Shown here: positions 59,901-64,000 of the stretch, piece after piece | Layout of the letters: each line of letters starts with the position of its first letter | How positions within the stretch are numbered: position 1 is the stretch's first letter | Source: Arcobacter arenosus | Lineage (GTDB): Bacteria > Campylobacterota > Campylobacteria > Campylobacterales > Arcobacteraceae | Direction of reading: 5' to 3' | Assembly: GCF_005771535.1 (NCBI RefSeq) | Contig: NZ_VANU01000002.1 | Location: forward strand, 186,001 to 250,000 | DNA: 64,000 nucleotides | Notes under the pieces: generated by a model | What the model was told of the DNA's origin: nothing | Databases searched by the model: none | The model's input: the letters and a program-made list of their open reading frames with translations, nothing else | Translations under genes and position numbers: made by a program

Positions 59901-61187
59901 ATGGAAGCAATTAGTTCAAAACCTTTACAACTTAATCCAATTAAACTATCTCAACCTATGGGTGCAATGCTTTGTTTTTTAGGTATAAAAAACTGCATGC
60001 CCTTAATGCATGGAGCTCAAGGGTGTGCTTCTTTTTCAAAGGTTTTCTTCACAAGACATTTTAATGACCCAATTGCTGTTCAAACAACGGCAGTTAGTGA
60101 TATTACAGCTGTTATTGATGGGGGAGATTATTCTATATCTGAATCAATAAAAAATATTACCAAAAAAGTAAAACCAGATTTAGTAGGTCTTTTTACAACA
60201 GGTCTTACAGAAACAAAAGGGGATGATATAAGAGGTGCTTCTCTTTTAGTTAAAGATTTACAAGAGATGGTTTATGTAAATACACCAGATTTTGAAGGTT
60301 CGATAGAGAGTGGTTTTGCAAAATCAGTTGAAGCAATTATTGATCAAAAAGTAAAAGAAACTACAGATATAGATAAAACAAAAGTTACAATAATTCCAAA
60401 TGTAAATTTAAAACCAATCGAAGTTGAAAAAATCAAAGATACCATTGCTTTATTTGGTTATGAAGTTTTAGCTTTACCTGATTTAAGTGATTCCCTTGAT
60501 GGTCACTTAGGATTAAAACAAGGAGCTTTAACTTCGGGTGGAATAAGTTTTAATGAGATAAAAGATTTAGCTTCATCATCTTTGGTTATTTCCATTGGAA
60601 GTTCTGTTAAAAAAGCAGGGGAAAAACTTAAAGAAAAAAATCAAAATATAAAACTTTTTCATTTTGATTCACTTGGTGGATTAGAGGAGAGTGATAGATT
60701 TTTTAAAGTTTTATGTAAAGAAAAAAATATATCACAACCCCATCCCCGTATTGTTAGATGGAGAAAAAGATTACAAGATGCCTTATTGGATTGCCATTTT
60801 GCAATAGGAAGCTCTTCAGTTGTTTTAGCCCTAGAACCAGACCAATGTATCTCAATAGCTAATACAATTATTGAAGCAGGTGCAAATATAAAAGCAATTA
60901 TAACAACCCATAAAAATGATTTATTAGATGAGATTGAATGTGAAAATTTATTAATTGGTGATTTTGAAGATGTTGAAAAATATCTAAGTGATAGTGAAGT
61001 CTTAATCTCAAATTTTCATGGGGAAAGATATACAATGAAACATCATAAGGCACTTATGTTAAGGGGATTTCCTGATTTTGAAGGATTAGGAAATCAGCTT
61101 AAAAATGATTGTTTATATGAAGGGAGTTCATATTTACTTTTTGAACTTGCAAATTTAATTAATACCCATAGGCATCATGGAGCATAA
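59901..61187 (+). CDS. nifN: NifN, FeMo-cofactor scaffold beta subunit
   Basis: Beta-like subunit of the NifEN scaffold. Features: PLQLNPIKLSQPMGAMLCFLGIKNCMPLMHGAQGCASF with cluster Cys, VGLFTTGLTETKGDDIRG, VYVNTPDFEGSIESGFAKSVEAI. At 428 residues it is NifN-sized and lacks NifK C-terminal features. RBS AGGAAT. Leads a plus-strand operon of at least six genes, and ends inside the next gene's RBS. Confidence 0.94.
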   Translation: MEAISSKPLQLNPIKLSQPMGAMLCFLGIKNCMPLMHGAQGCASFSKVFFTRHFNDPIAVQTTAVSDITAVIDGGDYSISESIKNITKKVKPDLVGLFTTGLTETKGDDIRGASLLVKDLQEMVYVNTPDFEGSIESGFAKSVEAIIDQKVKETTDIDKTKVTIIPNVNLKPIEVEKIKDTIALFGYEVLALPDLSDSLDGHLGLKQGALTSGGISFNEIKDLASSSLVISIGSSVKKAGEKLKEKNQNIKLFHFDSLGGLEESDRFFKVLCKEKNISQPHPRIVRWRKRLQDALLDCHFAIGSSSVVLALEPDQCISIANTIIEAGANIKAIITTHKNDLLDEIECENLLIGDFEDVEKYLSDSEVLISNFHGERYTMKHHKALMLRGFPDFEGLGNQLKNDCLYEGSSYLLFELANLINTHRHHGA

Positions 61188-61188
61188 A

Positions 61189-61566
61189 ATGAGTATCAAT
61201 CTAAACAGACCTATTGTACCTGCAATTGCAATTGAAATGATAAGTGGAAGGACAAGATTAATTGGAATTCCAAAAGAAAAAATCCAAGTGGTTATTACAC
61301 TACCTGATATAAATGAGTTTAATAAAGAGTTAAACGAAGCCATAGAGTTTTTTAAACATAGAGCAGACTCTTTTATTATAACCTCAAGCAATAAAGAAGA
61401 GTGCAATGAAGTGATAGATAAATTTGATTTAAATGAACATTTAATCTCAAATGAACATAGAGATTTTTCAAAAATATTTAAAATGAGAGATGAAACTAGA
61501 AGATTAAAAAAATCACTAATGATAATAGATACAAATTGCCAAATTACACATAAGGATGTTTTATAA
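61189..61566 (+). CDS. Tpx-like redox-fold protein 1, no catalytic cysteine
   Basis: A 125-residue protein related to its neighbour at 61567 (both have IG..K.QV.ITLP.I...N.EL, ISNE/D...FS, IID..). By resemblance of the neighbour to thiol peroxidase, it seems to have a peroxiredoxin-like core, but at the position of the peroxidatic Cys region it reads ITLPDINEFNKEL, with no Cys. Start: ATG 61189, placed 6 bases after GGAG; the ATG at 61177 contains that RBS. Function unknown; structural or regulatory. Confidence 0.6.
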   Translation: MSINLNRPIVPAIAIEMISGRTRLIGIPKEKIQVVITLPDINEFNKELNEAIEFFKHRADSFIITSSNKEECNEVIDKFDLNEHLISNEHRDFSKIFKMRDETRRLKKSLMIIDTNCQITHKDVL

Positions 61567-62088
61567 ATGGAAGTAACTTATAAAAATGAGATTTTTACCT
61601 TAGGTAAAAGAGAAAGAAAAATTGAGAGTGAAGCTCCTGCAGTTAGAGTTAAAATGATAAATGGTGATACAAAAGTAATTGGGATGATGGCGCCAAAAAC
61701 ACAAGTTATGATTACCCTACCTTGTATAAAAGCTTATAACAATGAACTTCATAATATCTTAACTGAATATTCATCAAAAATATTGGTTTATATTGTTACA
61801 AAAAGCAATGATGATAATTTAAAAAAGATAAAAGAAGAGTACTCAATAGAGGATGGATTTATCTCAAATGATTTCAAAGACTTTTCCCTTAAGTTTGGAG
61901 TAAATATGAGTGATGAACTTATTGCCAAGTCTATTTTTATTATTGATAAAGAGGGGCTTATAAAATATAAAGAGATTCCTTCAAATATTGAAACAAGTTT
62001 TGATTTAGAAAAATTTAAAACTACGCTTTTGGAAGTTGTAAATTTCAAACAAAAGGGTCATACCCACGAAAACTGGATGGGTGTATAA
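61567..62088 (+). CDS. Tpx-like redox-fold protein 2 with displaced cysteine
   Basis: A 173-residue protein that follows the Tpx layout: FTLGKRERKIESEAPAVRVKMINGD, IGMMAPKTQVMITLPCIKAYNNELH, SKILVYIVTKSND, ISNDFKDFSLKFGVNMSDELIAKSIFIIDKEGLIKYKEI. E. coli Tpx has FPSIDTGVC; here LPCIKAYNN puts Asn at the catalytic Cys and a Cys (C53) five residues earlier. No resolving Cys is seen. The His-rich end (KGHTHENWMGV) may bind metal. The stop abuts the ankyrin gene region. A peroxidase role is doubtful. Confidence 0.65.
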   Translation: MEVTYKNEIFTLGKRERKIESEAPAVRVKMINGDTKVIGMMAPKTQVMITLPCIKAYNNELHNILTEYSSKILVYIVTKSNDDNLKKIKEEYSIEDGFISNDFKDFSLKFGVNMSDELIAKSIFIIDKEGLIKYKEIPSNIETSFDLEKFKTTLLEVVNFKQKGHTHENWMGV

Positions 62089-62089
62089 A

Positions 62090-62536
62090 ATGTCTTTTTC
62101 TGATAAAACTAGAATATGGTTATCTGCCAATGAATATGATTTAAATGACCTTAGCAAACAGGGAAAACATGGCAACTCTGCTGTAATGAAAGCAGCAAGG
62201 GAGGGTGAAACCCATATTGTTAGGGAGTTAATTGGTTTAGGGGCAAATTTAGATCAAAAAAATGTTGATGGAAATTCTGCTTTATGGAATGCATGTTTTG
62301 CTAATTCCTATGATTGTTTTTATGCCTTAATTGATGGGGGAATAGATATAAATTCTCAAAATGTTAATGGGGTTACATCTTTAATGTATTGTGCAAGTGC
62401 AGGTAAAGAGGATTTTGTAAAATTGTTACTTGAGTGTAATGCCAAAGCAGACTTGGAAAATCTTGATGGATTTAAGGCTATTGATTTAGCAGTAACTCCT
62501 AAAATATACAAAATGTTAAAAGCTGCAACAAAATAA
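62090..62536 (+). CDS. Ankyrin-repeat protein of the nifN operon
   Basis: A 148-residue protein with about four ankyrin repeats: GNSAVMKAAREGETHIVRELIGLGANLDQK, GNSALWNACFANSYDCFYALIDGGIDINSQ, GVTSLMYCASAGKEDFVKLLLECNAKADLE, GFKAIDLAVTPKIYKMLKA. No TM or signal peptide. Such solenoids bind proteins. Start ATG 62090 two bases after the preceding stop; a GTG at 62081 overlaps that gene. Probably an assembly partner; the client is unknown. Confidence 0.85.
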   Translation: MSFSDKTRIWLSANEYDLNDLSKQGKHGNSAVMKAAREGETHIVRELIGLGANLDQKNVDGNSALWNACFANSYDCFYALIDGGIDINSQNVNGVTSLMYCASAGKEDFVKLLLECNAKADLENLDGFKAIDLAVTPKIYKMLKAATK

Positions 62537-62542
62537 AACTAT

Positions 62543-63796
62543 ATGCAAATTTTCCATGATAAAACTGAAATTACCCTCAAAAATTCTTTTGAGCAAACTT
62601 CTTTTATTGATTGGAGAACACAGCCAAAAAATCATAAAAAATATCCAGATTTTTTTAGAAGGTATAAAATTGATGAGTTTGATGAACTTAAATTTATAAA
62701 AAATTTTGGGAAAATCACTGATATTAAAAAGTATGGTAAAGAGGAAGTAAGTCTTCGAACAAATCCTAGTGCAGGTGGCCTTTATCCTTGTGAAGTTTAT
62801 ATTCAAATTAGAGGAGTAAAAGGTTTTTTAAGTGGCATTTACCATTATGAACCTTTAGAAAATAATTTAGTTTTAATCCATGAATTAAGTAATGATGGAC
62901 TTGAATATTATCTTCAAAAAAATCAACAATATAAATTTGTAACTTTGATTAGTAATGTATATTTTAGAAGCTCTTGGAAATATGAAAAAAGAGCAATTAG
63001 ATATTTACTATTAGATACCGGTCATCAAATAGGCTCTATTTATTCAGCGTTAAAACTTGAAAATATTGATTGTAAATTAGAGTTTGAATTTGACAGAAAC
63101 CTTATAAATGAATCTTTTGGTTTTGAGGGTTTTGAGTTTTTTCAAGTTGCTATATTAAGCGAGTTTTATAAAGAGAAAAAGATAAAACCTTTAAGGGAAA
63201 AACTTGTAAATGTAAGTGCTTGTGATTATCAAATAAGAAATAGTTTTATTGACAGTTTTATAAATCATTTAGAACATGAATCTTTCCCTTTTACAATGCA
63301 TTTTGATTTTTTAGAAGAATTAGAGAAAAAAAATTTAGAAGAAGCAATAAACAAAAGAAGGTCAATTAGAGCTTTTAAAGAAGAATCTATAACAAAAAAT
63401 GAGTTTAATCTTATTATTAAAGATATATTTGAGTATTCCAATTGTTTTGGCATAGATATATACATTATAGTAAATAATATTAAAAACTTAAAAAGTGGTA
63501 TTTACAAAAATGTAACATTGTTAGAAGAAGGCGATTTTAGGGAGCTTTCAAAAAAACTTGCCTTTAATCAAAAACTAGGAGGCTCTAGTTGTTTTACACT
63601 TTTTTTTACTTCTAGATTAGATTCAAATTATATACAAAACTATATATTGTGTGGCTTTTTAGCTCATATTATAAGTATAAGAACCATAAACTTAGAGATT
63701 TCATCAAGTGGTATTGGGGCATATTTTGATGATGAATGTAAAAAAACATTTAACACCCAAAACAATATCTTATATTTACAGGCAATTGGAAAATGA
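62543..63796 (+). CDS. SagB-type double nitroreductase-fold protein
   Basis: A 417-residue FMN-type oxidoreductase with two nitroreductase-fold halves. The first (about 50-235) has the SagB/thiazoline-oxidase feature LRTNPSAGGLYPCEVYIQIRGV and FRSSWKYEKRAIRYLLLDTGHQIG. The second (about 265-417) opens with INKRRSIRAFKEESITKNEFNLI, the standard nitroreductase start, and ends in LEISSSGIGAYFDDE. No SagC/YcaO or precursor peptide gene is visible, so azoline synthesis is not implied. It begins six bases after the ankyrin gene; a redox role for nitrogenase maturation is inferred. Confidence 0.82.
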   Translation: MQIFHDKTEITLKNSFEQTSFIDWRTQPKNHKKYPDFFRRYKIDEFDELKFIKNFGKITDIKKYGKEEVSLRTNPSAGGLYPCEVYIQIRGVKGFLSGIYHYEPLENNLVLIHELSNDGLEYYLQKNQQYKFVTLISNVYFRSSWKYEKRAIRYLLLDTGHQIGSIYSALKLENIDCKLEFEFDRNLINESFGFEGFEFFQVAILSEFYKEKKIKPLREKLVNVSACDYQIRNSFIDSFINHLEHESFPFTMHFDFLEELEKKNLEEAINKRRSIRAFKEESITKNEFNLIIKDIFEYSNCFGIDIYIIVNNIKNLKSGIYKNVTLLEEGDFRELSKKLAFNQKLGGSSCFTLFFTSRLDSNYIQNYILCGFLAHIISIRTINLEISSSGIGAYFDDECKKTFNTQNNILYLQAIGK

Positions 63797-64000
63797 GTAA
63801 AGAAACTTATTTAAACTTATATAAAAAATATGAACTTTATCGAAGTGATATTTATATGTTGACCCAAGAAAAACCAGCAGAGATTTTCTTTTTATTTGAT
63901 GAGGTGTGTGAAGAGTTGATTAAAGATAAAGCTATTAATAGACAACTTCCACCTGAATTTATAAAAAATGCAAATCTTTTATTGGCACAAAATACTTTTG
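63793..64000 (+). CDS. Unknown nifN-operon gene (3' partial)
   Basis: Starts with ATG 63793, overlapping the nitroreductase stop (ATGA), and runs off the right edge after 69 residues. The N-terminus is soluble and charged (SKETYLNLYKKYELYRSDIYM, PAEIFFLFDEVCEELIKDKAINRQLPPEF). No family recognised. Coupling to the preceding gene makes it part of the operon. Confidence 0.65.
   Translation, partial: MSKETYLNLYKKYELYRSDIYMLTQEKPAEIFFLFDEVCEELIKDKAINRQLPPEFIKNANLLLAQNTF

Noticed and set aside
62543-64000. A SagB-based peptide natural-product (azoline) cluster
   Set aside because: No YcaO cyclodehydratase, precursor peptide or exporter is visible; the SagB-type protein is embedded in a nif operon, so an azoline pathway is not supported.
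1-64000. CRISPR arrays, tRNA/rRNA genes, insertion sequences, prophage
   Set aside because: Intergenic spaces were read for regular direct repeats, tRNA-like cloverleaves and transposase or integrase signatures; none was convincing. This is by eye; tRNAscan-SE, Infernal and ISfinder searches would be decisive.

Overview
The window is AT-rich (about 30% G+C by eye) and its gene content points to a Campylobacterota member close to Arcobacter: Cj1585c-type lactate dehydrogenase, c553-type cytochromes, CcoG, NnrS/YgbA, class Ia NrdAB and many start sites with an AAGGA-type ribosome-binding site. A nitrogen-fixation (nif) gene set makes a diazotrophic Arcobacteraceae of the Arcobacter nitrofigilis kind the best guess. 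No rRNA, tRNA, CRISPR array, phage or insertion sequence was seen.

Layout. 1-28 kb is mostly housekeeping and small accessory units: a lactate dehydrogenase cut by the left edge, surA-like/gatB/gpsA/fetB-like, two HxlR repressors flanking an AcuI-type reductase, trxA, proA, exporters, ccoG, a two-component system, ogt, phosphomannomutase, two small cytochromes c, and a MarR-controlled SnoaL-like gene with a textbook operator/promoter. 28.5-29.6 kb is a gene-poor stretch of hairpins with one apparently frameshifted membrane-protein gene. nrdBA and purB follow.

From 35.5 kb to the right edge the window is a nif region without nifHDK. Minus-strand operon A (39.2 to 35.5 kb): nifV, a GNAT-like protein, a CCE_0567-type protein, a BFD-like Cys protein, a leucine-rich-repeat protein and a short nifQ. 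nifB stands alone, divergent from a 61-residue unknown. Minus-strand operon B (46.9 to 43.9 kb): a NifX/NafY-like protein, a HicB-Sel1-NifU fusion, nifX and a flavodiiron protein. nifE diverges from operon B. nifN lies 11.5 kb further on and heads a plus-strand operon with two Tpx-like proteins lacking the usual catalytic cysteines, an ankyrin protein, a SagB-type double nitroreductase and an unknown gene cut by the right edge. Six sites with exact GG-N10-GC spacing (sigma-54 -24/-12 elements) sit before nifV, nifB, orf61, operon B, nifE and nifN, so the scattered nif genes look like one RpoN regulon.

Two other functional blocks lie inside the nif region. One is a nitrosative-stress operon (nnrS, fmdE-like, ygbA-like) behind an FNR-type box. 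The other is a Fur-controlled iron/heme uptake island (tonB-exbB-exbD divergent from hemP and two TonB-dependent receptors plus a PepSY protein), which separates nifE from nifN. Function may link them: nitrogenase needs much iron and must be protected from O2 and NO. The strongest leads are the odd nif accessory proteins, the shared sigma-54 promoter architecture, and a multi-helix RNA-like element whose 3' hairpin masks the ribosome-binding site of the AcuI-type gene.
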